Source of the DNA: Leptodactylus fallax
Lineage: Eukaryota; Chordata; Amphibia; Anura; Leptodactylidae
Reading direction: 5' to 3'
DNA: 64,000 nt
Assembly (NCBI GenBank): GCA_947044405.1
Contig: CAMRHE010000077.1
Span: 6,415,501-6,479,500 of the forward strand
A program made the translations under genes and the position numbers. Under the pieces are notes generated by a model. That model did not search any database, was not told the origin of the DNA, and saw only the letters and a program-made list of their open reading frames with translations. Positions within the stretch are counted from its first letter, which is position 1. Every line of letters begins with the position of its first letter. Positions 47,117 through 57,960 of this stretch are shown here, piece after piece.

Positions 47117-47460
47117 TACCCCTCTCCCCTTCTGGTATTTGCTTCAGCAACACAGGCACCATCTGAATCACGGTAAGTGTCTGGTTGGTTTTTCCTATTT
47201 CAGGCTGCCGTGCCTGTTTTGTTTGCTTTTTTTTGTCTCTAAATTATATATATATATATTTTTTTTTATATTTTGAGGACTAATTAATTGTGCTGCTTTT
47301 AGGGTGGTTATATGTTGTTGTGATTTTTTAACTTTAATTAATTAAAAGTTATATATTAATTTTTGTATTATTGTGATCATTTTGGATTATACAATTTTTT
47401 TCGGATAATCTATTGTTTTATACGACCTGTAAGGTCTTGGATTTGGGAGAAAGAAGGATA

Positions 47461-48352
47461 AAATAGTTTTGATGATATCCTAGGACCAGTTACCACTATT
47501 TCTAATTTACATAGCACCTATGCAACTATATCCTTAAAGTGCACACAAAATTCATTTATGCAAATTATATTTGACAAAATTGATATAATTAATATTTAGT
47601 GAAAAGGGTTGGGACACAATAGAGCAGATTTATTAATACTGTGAATGTTTTAGACTGTGCAACTTTAGACTAGCAAGTCTTAAACTTCGCCACATCTATC
47701 ACAGTGTCTTTTGCTGTTTGATAAATGTGGTATATTGTTAGACTATATAGTCTAACATTATACAAGTTATTAGCTGGCTTTAAAGTTCTTGGCTGCACTT
47801 TTTAACAGTTTTTGATCAATATTTGATGCTCTGAGTCATGCCTTTCCTGATAGACCGCGCCCATTTTAAATAATTGCTAAATGTGGCACACAACATGTTG
47901 GGCCATTTTGTTTGTTTTTTTTGTTGTGCAAATATATGCCAGAAATTTGACACTTTTTTTCTTAATGAATCTCCCCCAGTGTGCAATAATTCAAAAATGA
48001 TGGGACAAATATAACTTGGAAAAGTTGTTGTGATTGACTCCAAAAATGCAAATTATATGTAATAACATGTTTGACTACACCGTACTGTATTACAATCTGT
48101 AACTTAGAATCAGTTCCTGATAAATAAATCACTGCATAGATATATCCTCCATTATCTGTCCTCTTTACCAAGTTAATCTGTTTTCTAAAAGCAACATGAT
48201 TTCCTAATAACGTATCACAAAATAACATGCTAACCATCCTATTAGTGTCTGTATGTGAACATCCAGTGTGGGGTCAAAATTTCACCATTGCCAGACTTTT
48301 GTTAGCATGTTGTCATTGTGTGTTGAACTGGTTTTAAGAAAAATTGGAATCT
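47461..48352. other. Dispersed repeat and unique sequence
   Basis: About 47625-47980 belongs to the 'tttagactagcaagtc ... aatctccccca' family also present near 37390. No gene is supported. Confidence 0.35.
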
Positions 48353-48563
48353 TTAAAGGGGTTATGCATAGTTAGAAAACATGGCTTATTCTTCTCTGGA
48401 AGTGATCTCATGCCCATTGGTCACATGACAATAATGCATTCGAAGATCTCATTCCTAGATCTCATTGAAATGAATGAAATTGGCCATGTGACCAACGAAC
48501 ATGATGTCACTTTCTGATGAGAATAAATCATCAATGTTTTCTATTCCTGCACAACCCCTTTAA
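48353..48563. repeat. Palindromic MITE with TTAAAGGGGTT ends
   Basis: 211 bp from TTAAAGGGGTTATGCA to TGCACAACCCCTTTAA. The two halves fold back on each other almost throughout (TAGAAAACAT, TTATTCT, GTGATCTCATG facing their complements; TTGGTCACATG near the centre). Confidence 0.75.
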
Positions 48564-49579
48564 CCAAAGAGGAGATCAGTTAAGTGTGGGCACATCTGTG
48601 TGTACAGTTAGTCTAGTCTGCAACTATCTGAAACCAGCTGTGTGCAAATTGTATGTGCATAATCTTAATACATAAACTAAACATTGCTCAAATCCCAAAT
48701 AATAACCTATGACTTGCAACATATTGCTTTTATATTTAAGATGTGAACCAAGAAAGAAGTTTGCAATTCTAGATGAAAGAGTGCCAAGTACTGACAAAAC
48801 AGGTAGAGGTTTATACCAGGTGAGACGACTCAAATACCAGTTAGCACAGCATTTCTATCAGACCTCTTATATTTGTCTGCTTAGTATTCCAGCACAAAGA
48901 AAATGAAAAATATTCTACTTAAATTGTTTTTTTTTTTTTGCTCATTTTAGACTAATTCCATTCCCCTCACTATTCTTCATCTATTGGGCATGAGTCTTGC
49001 AGCATTAACAATTTTAAAATAAATAAGATAATAAATGAAATGACGGATCAGCAAAGGATTTTATTATCCCACTGACTGTCCCGGGTTATTAAAGGGACCT
49101 GCTATTAATACAGTTTACATAATATGATATTTCAGTTGACAACTGCAGCTTTACTTTAAACAGTGAAAGATACAGGTCGAAAATTCTGTGATCTCTGATA
49201 TATTTCAGTATAAATGATGTCAGTGAGATTAGCAGCATGTGAGTGACATTCTAAAAATTACCTGCTTCCATGTATCAGTATTAGCGTCAGATTTATGCCT
49301 GATGGTCCCTCTTGGAAATATTACATAGCCCAACATGTCATTGTCAATTGATCTGGACACAACATTTTACAGCACTGTCACTTTGTCCTTTAGTTTAATA
49401 CCTTAGTGTAACATTAGCTTCGTGTAGTTACTACTTTATTGCATCCAAAGCAAACCACAGTGGCTTTGACCAGTAAATTTAAACTTGATTTAATCTTAGG
49501 AATCCTGCATTGTCTTTTCACAACCTGACGATATGTGTAGCCGTTCCTTTAATCAGTCTTGTTTCTCTTGTGGCCTTAG
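48564..49579. other. Unique-looking sequence upstream of the exon candidate
   Basis: No transposon signature. About 49090-49300 has low-repeat, conserved-looking character but this cannot be confirmed by eye. Confidence 0.25.
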
Positions 49580-49726
49580 ATGGATGACATGAGAGCCTTC
49601 ATGTTGACCCCTGATGAGAAGCTGGAGCGTCATCTAAACCGAAGGTTCCAGCATAAAGACAGCTGGATGTTGCCCCAAGAGACCACGGCAACATCACAAG
49701 TCCTTTCCTCCAGAAAATGCCAGCTA
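49580..49726 (+). CDS. Candidate host exon, 147 bp, protein not recognised
   Basis: A pyrimidine-rich tract ending CTTGTGGCCTTAG stands directly before 49580, and GTAAGA begins at 49727, giving a plausible acceptor and donor. The interval is 147 bp (49 codons, no stop) and codes a hydrophilic peptide, MDDMRAFMLTPDEKLERHLN onward, containing RRFQHKDSWMLPQETTATSQ. Charged composition, balanced codon use and absence of repeats set it apart from the other short frames here. I do not recognise the protein. It could also be a chance frame. Confidence 0.35.
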
Positions 49727-51719
49727 GTAAGACGTTCTTTATCTCTTTCATATAGTGTCTTATGACACAGAAGTCCTGCATAGTCAGATGATGTTCTGTA
49801 AATGTTAGTTACGCAGTTACTGTACATACTGTAGTCAGTAAGGTTAAAAACACCAAAGTAGATATTTACTTTTGAAAATGCACCAAAAACCTGTAGTAAT
49901 ACTTGCTGTAAACCACATTTATTTACTGTTTAAGACACTTTCATACTTTTGATACTTTCTGTGCTTTGCCCATCAATGGGTGGGGCTTACTGAAGAATAG
50001 GAGGCGTTTAACATTTGATGCCATGCACCATAAACAAGAATTCGGGCAAATTTTGCTTGATAAATTTACCCCAGTATTAGTAAATCTATACCATTGTATA
50101 TCTAGTATATTATGAAACATGGAAATCTTTACCATCACATACCATTTTACTTGTCCAATGCACAAGGTATAGTACATTGTGGGAATTTATCAATCCCTCT
50201 ACGCCAAAGCCTCTCCATAAATCATTACTTGCCAGATATGCCACTCTTCATAAATCTGCCCCATTGTCTCATATAACCAAATATTACACAAAATGATATA
50301 ATGTTACATAGAGGACAATTATAGCCACTAAACAACTGCCAAACTGGTACAGCAAAACTAAAAAGAAGTATTAGGCTAAGTAAAAAGCAATGTTGTGCTA
50401 CTACACTACACCTAATGATAGTGAATTGTGTTGCAACCTGCATATAATATCACAACTGTGGCCCGACAGATGGTAGAAATTCTACCCTGCTGGATTTCCA
50501 CACAGTTGTATTCAATATTATTAGTTGTGATTGGCAGTGCAAAATTTGTGATTGTATTGAATGATGTGTGACCAAGATTTGCAGTGTAACCCTAGCCTTA
50601 CATGATCGCTGACAGTACTGCAAATTGACCAATAAGACATGGTACGTTCTGCGACCCCACTACTTTTCTTGAGACCTTTCTTTGTTTGAGACATTACCAC
50701 ATGACGTTTCCAGGTCAATCAGTGTCACTGACTGAGGCAATGACTCCTAAAGCTATTGGGCCAGACTCACAAAGCCCAGTTTTTTTGGCCAAAATTAAGA
50801 TTGGATACAAAAAATAGAATATCGTCTTTCTAGCAGTATATAATTCTGCATATCTATGAGGATGTGAAAGATCCTTTTTAAATAAAAAATGCAATCTTAG
50901 GCTGGATTCATGTGGGCCAAGAAGCTCAGGTCATATACTGGTTGAACTTGCAAGCTCGAATGCAGCTCATCTGAACTGAACTGACATGCTGAGTTCACTT
51001 CAGCTGAGGCAGGTTTGAGCCTATAAACCCAGCCAATGTTCAGACTGAGTTTCCTATCCTGAAGTAGGTCATGTAAAATCGGCCTCAACCAAGTAGTGTA
51101 TGCATGTTTATAGGAAGATTGGTGGTGACGGTCCAGAACTGCCTTTATCAGAGATCACTCAGATCCTGGCAGTTTAACCCTTTACATGTTGTGGTCAATA
51201 GAAACAGTGGCATCTAAGGTGTTTGATAAAAAGAGGTGGCTCCCAAATTCATCCTATAGGTGCCCCTATGGGGTACCATGGTAACAGTGGCCCAAACAAA
51301 GGCCCAAAGAAGTGTCATTGCAAAATACAATTTGCTCCCCAAAAACAAGCCCTCTTAAAGCATAAAGCATTAATGAAACCTAAAAATATGGAATGTTTGC
51401 TCTCTTGTAAGGTGGTGAGAATGATTGCTTATCGTTTTCTCAGTAGTTAGGTTTCTAAGAGTCTTATTAGAGCCCTCAATGGCATATGTATATGCTGCTG
51501 TAGTTCACTGGTCATGAAGAGGTGCTTAGTGCACTTATTGTGATCCATCTATTCTTGGGTGTAAACACGGCCATGTTGTGTTATGTGGTGGAGCACTGGT
51601 TTGTTGAGTTTGCCTCCGAAGTTGTAATGTAGGTGGAACCTTTGTTATGAGCTACATGTGTGCAGTGTAATGTTCTTTGTAGGACTTGGCTTTGGTTTGT
51701 TCCTGTGACATTGTGCCTA
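49727..51719. other. Gene-free stretch with MITE-like segments
   Basis: About 49950-50270 carries 'gataaatttacccca' and 'ataaatctgcccc' family segments. About 50896-51110 starts TTAGGCTGGATTCATGTG, like other MITE ends here. No gene is supported. Confidence 0.35.
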
Positions 51720-51724
51720 GCATT

Positions 51725-52021
51725 TGTTGGAGATATACAACAGCCAGCTTTGTCTCTATATTTGCTGGATTGACTGCAATTCACATTAGATGTAGCTGTT
51801 ACTAAATGTTTATCTGTAGACACTCTGTACTTCTGTTGTTTTTGATGCTATTGATATACACATTCTGTTTCTGTTAGTGTGTGTGTGCTGAATCTGTTAT
51901 TCACCATGTGAGGCGATCTTCTCTAACTGCACTCATGTTTCACTAAAAGTATTGTTTCTGTTATATACAACTGTCTATCTGGTTTTGACTCTGCCACATC
52001 CAGCAATCGCACTCTGCAACA
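51725..52021 (+). repeat. Copia 5' LTR (297 bp)
   Basis: Starts TGTTGGAGATATACAACA, ends CACTCTGCAACA. It would hold the promoter and polyadenylation signals of the element; no clear TATA box assignment made. Confidence 0.93.
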
Positions 52022-52023
52022 GA

Positions 52024-52035
52024 TTATGGGCCCAG
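52024..52035 (+). promoter_or_regulatory. Primer-binding site for a half initiator tRNA-Met
   Basis: TTATGGGCCCAG, two bases after the LTR, is the exact complement of CTGGGCCCATAA, the anticodon stem-loop of vertebrate initiator tRNA-Met as I know it. Drosophila copia also primes from an internal cut in initiator tRNA rather than its 3' end. Confidence 0.8.
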
Positions 52036-52088
52036 TGATCAAATGAATCTCCAGTGATCAAATGAAGCTCCAGTGATCAAATGAAGCC
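52032..52088 (+). repeat. Three 19-bp tandem repeats in Copia leader
   Basis: Three copies of CCAGTGATCAAATGAANCT lie between the primer-binding site and gag, overlapping the last bases of the site. Confidence 0.85.
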
Positions 52089-52249
52089 TCAGTAACTGGA
52101 TAAACCCCAGTAAACAGAAGCGGCCCAGGCAGAGTGAAGTCCAGAACGAAAGACAGTGCGGCAGATGCAGAGATCGATATAAGGAAGCTTCCACAGAGAC
52201 ATCACCTGTACACAAGTAAGACTGTTCCTATATATATAAAGGAGGGAGA

Positions 52250-53638
52250 ATGGCCTGTAGTTCAGAACCTAAACTATCAGTGGCCAAGCTGAACAATGAC
52301 AATTATCAGCTATGGAAATTTAAAGTGGAAATGCTATTATCCGGGGATGACTTGTGGGAAGTTATCACTACAGAAAGACCACAAGATGAATATCAGGACT
52401 GGGACAGGAAGAACAGATGGGTGCGGGCCACTATAAGCTTACTAGTAGAAGATGATAAGCTTATTTACATACGCAGTGAGAATACAGCGAAAGGCATGTG
52501 GGATGTACTGAAAAGACTGCATGAGAGATCCAGTCTAAACAGCAAGTTGTTTCTGCTTAGGAAACTCTACAAAATGAGGCTTAGCAGAGAGCAGGACATG
52601 CAGGAGCATATAAATGCCATGCTGGAGGTGATCACACAACTCAGATCAGTCGGTGAGAATATAACAGACAATCACGCCGCAGCCATTTTATTATGCAGTT
52701 TACCTGACACACACACTGCACTGATCAATGCGCTGGAGACACGGCCTGAGACAGATCTGACACTAACATTCGTAAAGACCAGGCTCATAGATGAGTATCA
52801 GCGAAGAAAGGAGTTTTCACATGATTATACAGAAACTCAGTCCAAGACTGTTCTTAAAGCTACAGAAACAATGTCACACAGGAAGGAAACCAGAGTGTGC
52901 TTTAGATGCCACAGACAAGGACACATAAAGAAAGACTGCACTATATGGAAAGCAGAGCAGATGAGGCAGCATCCCTCTTATACTAAACAGAAAGTCAAAG
53001 CCACAATTTCTGATTCAAGTGAAGGGAAGTGGAATGCCACATTTAAAGTGACAGGCAACCATAAATTGCAAGGCTGGTGCATTGACTCTGGAGCAACCAG
53101 TCGCATGACAAGTGATAGAAGTTTTTTCACAGAACTTGATCTGAATAACAAAGAGACTATTTACCTCAGAGATGGGAGTAAAATATGTGCAGAAGGATAT
53201 GGGAATGGAACCCTTGTATGCCCCGATGATGCGGGACACAATTTAGCAATACCAGTAAAAGATGTACTTTATGTTCCTGACCTAGAAGGAGGACTCTTAT
53301 CTGTGAAGCGTCTGACAAGCAAAGGACTCACTGTAAAATTCCAAGGTGACAAGTGTTCTATCCTAGATGGCAAGCAGAAGATAGAAAGTGCCAAGTTGGA
53401 TGATCATCTATATCACCTCAACACAGTGAAGGAGCAGGTGAGACTATGCACACATAAGCACAATGACTGTATACATGTGTGGCACAGACGTTTAGGTCAC
53501 AGACACCCAGAATGCATACAGGAACTACAAAAGAGGAATCTGACAAAGGATCTAACCGTATCCTCTTGTTCAGTTATTGTTAAATGTGAATATTGCATCA
53601 AATCCAAAGCTACAAGAGCTAAACACTTCCTAAAGTAA
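52250..53638 (+). pseudogene. Copia gag-protease-GAG-pre-integrase frame, 462 codons
   Basis: Begins MACSSEPKLSVAKL at the first ATG after the leader. The gag part (about 1-200, NYQLWKFKVEMLL onward) matches the copia gag family, followed by a CCHC zinc knuckle CFRCHRQGHIKKDC near residue 217 that binds RNA. The protease has its active site DSGA at D279. The pre-integrase zinc region has HVWHRRLGH and CEYCIKSK. In Copia elements this frame normally continues as one Gag-Pol polyprotein into integrase; here a one-base loss near 53628 shifts it and it stops at TAA 53636-53638. The gag and protease parts themselves are unbroken. Confidence 0.88.
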
Positions 53639-53639
53639 G

Positions 53640-54350
53640 TCACAATAGAGCTTCAAGACCTCTTGATCTAGTTCACAGTGATGTATGCGATCCCCTAAAC
53701 CCACCTACACCTGGAGGCAATAGGTACATAGTGACTTTCATAGATGACTATTCAAGATACACAGTCACTTACCTAATGCAACACAAGAGTAAAGTTTTTG
53801 ACAAATTACAGGACTATGTAATAAGGGCAAGTAACAAGTTTCATAGAAAACCTCTCATACTTCGGAGTGACAATGGAGGTGAATTCACAGGACATAAAAT
53901 ACAAGAATACTTAAAGCAGAATGGAATAGAGCTTTAAAAGACAGTCCCATACACACCAGAGCAAAACGGGGTAGCTGAAAGAAAGAACAGAACTCTGAAA
54001 TGATCAGATGCATGCTGACAGACTCTGGATTACCACAAAAATATTGGGGTGAAGCAGCAATGACAGCCACTTATTTGTAAAACAGACTCTTCTCTAGAAC
54101 AGTGGAGAAAACTTCATATGAACTGTGGCACAATGAGAAGCCGAGTCTAAAACATCTAAGAGTTTTTGGATGCAAAGCGTTCATCTAAATTCCAGAAGAA
54201 AAACGCACCAAACTTCAAAAGAGAGCATTTGAAGGCGTCTTTGTTGGATACAGTGACAATGTTAAGGGTTACAGAATCCTAAATCCCAAAGCTGACAAGG
54301 TTACCATTAGCAACAGCATAACTTTTGTTGAAGATCTGAGAGACAATGTA
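53640..54350 (+). pseudogene. Copia integrase, broken
   Basis: Continuation of pol in other frames: LDLVHSDVCDP (first catalytic Asp), TFIDDYSRYTVTYL, LRSDNGGEFTG (second Asp), and PYTPEQNGVAERKNRTL (catalytic Glu), followed by LPQKYWGEAAMTATYL and LRVFGCKAF. Breaks seen: TAA at 53935-53937 and 54078-54080, both where Gln (CAA) is expected, TAA at 54186-54188, and a frameshift near 54000. The DDE residues are all still encoded. Confidence 0.85.
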
Positions 54351-56081
54351 ATGGCAACAGAGGAAGTAAGAACAGAAGAGAAAACTGACACTGATCAGCC
54401 AACATCTGTAACTTCCGAACAAACAGTTGAAGTGAGCGCAGAATCCATCAGTAATGAAGAACAGACACAACCAAGCTCACACACAGAACCAAGACGCTTG
54501 ATGAGAGAGAATAAAGGTAAACCACCTGTACGTCTCTTATACAAGGCAAGCACTGCCAGTGCCAATGAACCTGCAACTTGGGAAGACATATCTCAGCTTT
54601 CAGAAGGGGAAGCCAGTAAATGGATAAAGGCTGCAAAGGAAGAGATAAAATCCATGCATGACACTAAAACATGGACACTTACAGAACTACCACCTGGAAG
54701 GAAATCCATAGGTTGTAAATGGACTTTCAAAGTAAAATACAATGCAGATGGTACAGTGGAGCGATACAAAGCAAGACTCGTAGCCAAGGGATATTCTCAA
54801 AAATATGGAGAGGACTATGATGAGACATTTGCGCCAGTAGTCAAACATGCTACAATAAGAACTTTGTTGACAGTAAGGAAAATGCAAGTAAGACACTTTG
54901 ATGTCAAAACAGCGTTTCTACATGGTGAGTTAGCAGAAGATATCTACATGGAACAACCACCAGGATTCAAAGATGAGCAAAGACCAGACCTAGTATGCAA
55001 ACTACAGAGGAGTATATATGGTCTAAAGCAAGCCGCCAGAGCATGGAATATGAGAATAAATGAAGTGCTTACACAGGAGGACTTTCAGAGGAGTAAAGCA
55101 GACCCCTGTTTATACACAAAGAAATTGGCAGACAGGTGGATCTATGTACTCATTTATGTGGACGATATTCTGATTTGTTTCAAGCAAGAAGGGGATGAAG
55201 GACAAATACTCCAAACCCTAAATCAGCATTTTGAGACCAAAGATCTCGGCAACGTAAATAATTATCTTGGCATTCAGAATGAGAGAGAGGAAGATGGCAG
55301 CTTCCTTCTGAACCAAAAGCACAAAATGCAAGAAATAATTGAGACATTTGGAATGGAAGATGCAAAACCAGTAAAATCTCCTATGGAAACCAATTACCTG
55401 AAGAAGATAGACAGCCAAGATACATCACTACCAACTAACACTCAGTACAGGAAAGCAATAGGGAAATTGCTGTACATTAGTACTGCTACAAGGCCTGACA
55501 GCAGCAGTCGGAATCCTATGCAGAAAGACTTCAACACCAAGTCAGATGGACTGGAATGCTGTGAAGCAATTCATTCACTATCTTAAAGGGACTTTACACT
55601 ACAAGCTAAAGTTATCAGCAAGTGACGAAAGCACCCTGACAGGATATGTGAATGCCGATTGGGCCGGAGATATCAGTGACAGAAAATCTACAAGTGGTAC
55701 CTGTTTCTTCTATCAGGAGGTGCTATCTGATGGACTAGTAGAAAGCAACTTTCTGAAGCAGAGTATGTTGAAGCAGCACAGGCAAGTCAAGAAGTCATAT
55801 GGTTGAGACAACTATTAAAAGACTTAGGTCAACCACAGATGAAACCAACGAGAATCTTTGAGGACAATCAAGGATGTCTTGCACTTGCGCAGATGGAAAG
55901 AGTTAGCTCGAGAACCAAACACATTGATGTGAAGTACCACTTTCTGAGGGATCTTTAAGAGCAGGGACTTCTTGAGTTACTTTATTGCCCGACTGAGGAT
56001 ATGACAGCAGATATCCTTACCAAGCCCCTGACCGCTGAAAGACACTCGAGGCTTACAAAGAAGATGGGCCTAACAGACTAA
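54351..56081 (+). pseudogene. Copia reverse transcriptase and RNase H, broken
   Basis: RT blocks: WTFKVKYNADGTVERYKARL, HFDVKTAFLHGEL, QPPGFKD, CKLQRSIYGLKQAARAWN, and the catalytic YVDDIL (55155-55172). A frameshift near 55500 separates RT from the connection and RNase H parts (GYVNADWAGDISDRKSTSGT), a second near 55750 leads into SEAEYVEAAQASQEVIW and RTKHIDVKYHFLRDL, then TAA at 55956-55958. The reading ends with PTEDMTADILTKPLTAERH and a stop at 56079-56081. All motifs expected for Copia RT/RNase H are recognisable, but no full-length product is possible. Confidence 0.88.
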
Positions 56082-56091
56082 GCCTTAGCTG

Positions 56092-56102
56092 TTGAGAAGG
56101 GG
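56092..56102 (+). promoter_or_regulatory. Polypurine tract of Copia
   Basis: TGAGAAGGGG-type purine run immediately before the 3' LTR; primes plus-strand DNA synthesis in LTR elements. Confidence 0.7.
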
Positions 56103-56253
56103 TGTTGGAGATATACAACAGCCAGCTTTGTCTCTATATTTGCTGGATTGACTGCAGTTCACATTTATGACACTAGATGTAGCTGTTACTAAATGTTTAT
56201 CTGTAGATACTCTGTACTTTTGTTGTTTTGATGTTGTAGATATACATATCCTG

Positions 56254-56287
<34 letters not shown>

Positions 56288-56422
56288 AACTGGATCTGTT
56301 ATTCACCATGTGAGGTGATCTTCTCTTACTGCACTCATGTTTCACTAAAGTTTTGTTCCTGTTATATACAACTGTCTATCTGGTTTTGACTCTGCCACAT
56401 CCAGCAATCTCACTCTGCAACA
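56103..56422 (+). repeat. Copia 3' LTR (320 bp)
   Basis: Same sequence as the 5' LTR except scattered substitutions, a short insertion near 56165, and a (TG)n run at about 56260-56284 that is much longer than in the 5' copy. Confidence 0.93.
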
Positions 56423-56427
56423 GCATT

Positions 56428-57599
56428 TAGATGCAACTTCTATATATAGAGATGCCGTCACTTCAATAGAGTATTTGGTTCTGGCCTCCGTTTAGAGTAC
56501 TGAGGCCAGTGTACATTGTCCTGCACCGCAGCTACTATTACTTCCTCGTCCTGTCTTCCGAGCTCCTGCACAAACAATGTTGACAGACTTTTGCCTTCAG
56601 ATAACAGGAAGAGGCAGCAGTTAGCTGGTTATTGGGTCTCATAGCAGTCCACTGCCAGTGAGCCATAGATCTATCATCGTCCTTGGCTAATCGACTGTAT
56701 ATATGTGCATGGACATTTTGCTTCCCGGTACCAGTGAAGTTGTTTGCTAAGGACATCTCCTTAAAGTGTTGATCAATATCTGCTGCTACCTTCTGACTGT
56801 AACACAGGAAGGTCTTTCACTAAAAAGTTCTACATAAAAATTGAACCAAAGAGCCCTGTGTGAACTTGGCCTTGCCTCAAATCAGTAGTAGTGCCATGTA
56901 GGGGCCTCTATCTAATAGAAGCAGAAACATGCGGTACCTTTGTGTGTGGCCACAAAACCAAAGAAGCAATGTAAATCTAAGTAATGCAAATCAGCCTGGG
57001 AGTGCATTGGGCCTGATTTACCAGATTTGTCTACAGACAACTGTGATGCAGACAGAGGCCAGAAATGTCAATCATTGCTAAAGGCAGAAGAGTTAGTGAC
57101 CAATGAGAAGAAGCATTGCAGGTAGTTTTATGGATAGTGTCTTTATGAAATGGTTATTGGGAATGATTTATGTGAAAAGTAATGCTAGATGGAGTTTCGG
57201 GATCTGTGCAGACTGTGTATATAATGCTTTTGCTTGGATAACTCCCTCTGTTCAGGTTTAGTGAATATACCGGGGACATTTTGCTTTGATTTCCCAGCTG
57301 TGCATTTTGCAGACATCTGACTACATGTGATTAATCACTTTCCATGCGTTCTCCTGCCTTTCGGCCATTCTCTGCCTTAGGAAGTTAAGCATTTCTCGCC
57401 AGATTTATAATGATCAGGTAATATTGGGGCACATTTGCAAAAAGGTGTTGTTTCCCTGCTGCTGTAATATTTCTGAAAATGGCACAAATTCTTATCAGAT
57501 ATGTCATGTTGCACACTCATAAGACACATAGGAGCTTCTTGGACATTCTGTTCCAAAACCATATTTCCCATATACGTAAATATAAAAAAGTTACGAGTG
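56428..57599. other. Gene-free stretch with a dispersed repeat
   Basis: About 56890-57100 is a single copy of the repeat that forms the arms of the foldback at 60498-60870 ('aatgcaaatcagcctgggag', 'ttaccagatttgtctacaga'). No gene is supported. Confidence 0.4.
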
Positions 57600-57960
57600 T
57601 CAGAATTTTCTTTATAAAGTTTTGTTTTTTGTTAAGGTGTTAAAACATAACATAAACTATATAAAATGAGTGTTGCCATAACCGTAACGTCCTGCAGAAT
57701 ACAGCTAACATGTCAATATGTCTGCACTGTGTACCCTATAAAAACAAAACCCATAAAAAATTGCACAAATACATTCTTTTTCTAAATCCCCCATTCAGAT
57801 TTTTTTGCAGCTTCCCACAAAAAATAATTCCTCATACAGCTCTGAGAATGGAAAATTAAAAAAGTTATGGCTTTTGGAAGGTGGGGAGTAAAAAACAAAA
57901 ATCAAAAACGAAAAATGGTTGTGACAGGAAGGTGTTAGAGGAGGAAATGTACCCATACCT
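57600..57960. repeat. Dispersed repeat, related to 34080-34640
   Basis: Has 'aaaaagttatggcttttgga', 'aggtggggagtaaaaa' and 'gacaggaaggtgttag', the complement of segments at the start of the 34080 copy. Confidence 0.5.

Larger units (their letters stand above)
42128..47460 (-). mobile_element. Inverted-arm, hammerhead-bearing retroelement-like unit, split by piggyBac
   Basis: The 15-bp direct repeat GGAGAAAGAAGGATA at 42128-42142 and 47446-47460 brackets the unit. Left arm: 42144-42191 plus 46256-46475 (interrupted by the piggyBac element). Right arm: 47117-47386 in inverse orientation, the same except for a few 2-3 bp indels and A/AT-run lengths. A 641-bp spacer (46476-47116) holds a hammerhead motif on the minus strand, and a 59-bp extension (47387-47445) lies outside the right arm only. 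A long variable target duplication, inverted terminal copies, a one-sided extension and a hammerhead are all reported for Penelope-like elements, so a nonautonomous relative is my best guess. No RT coding is present. Confidence 0.7.
51725..56422 (+). mobile_element. Copia-type LTR retrotransposon, complete structure, decayed pol
   Basis: 4698 bp between 5-bp target duplications GCATT (51720-51724 and 56423-56427). LTRs start TGTTGG and end CAACA. Order inside is gag, protease, integrase, RT, RNase H, which with integrase before RT defines Copia (Ty1 group). The LTRs are alike apart from a few substitutions, a 9-bp insertion and a longer (TG)n run in the 3' copy, so the insertion is not ancient, but pol has several breaks. 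Confidence 0.95.
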
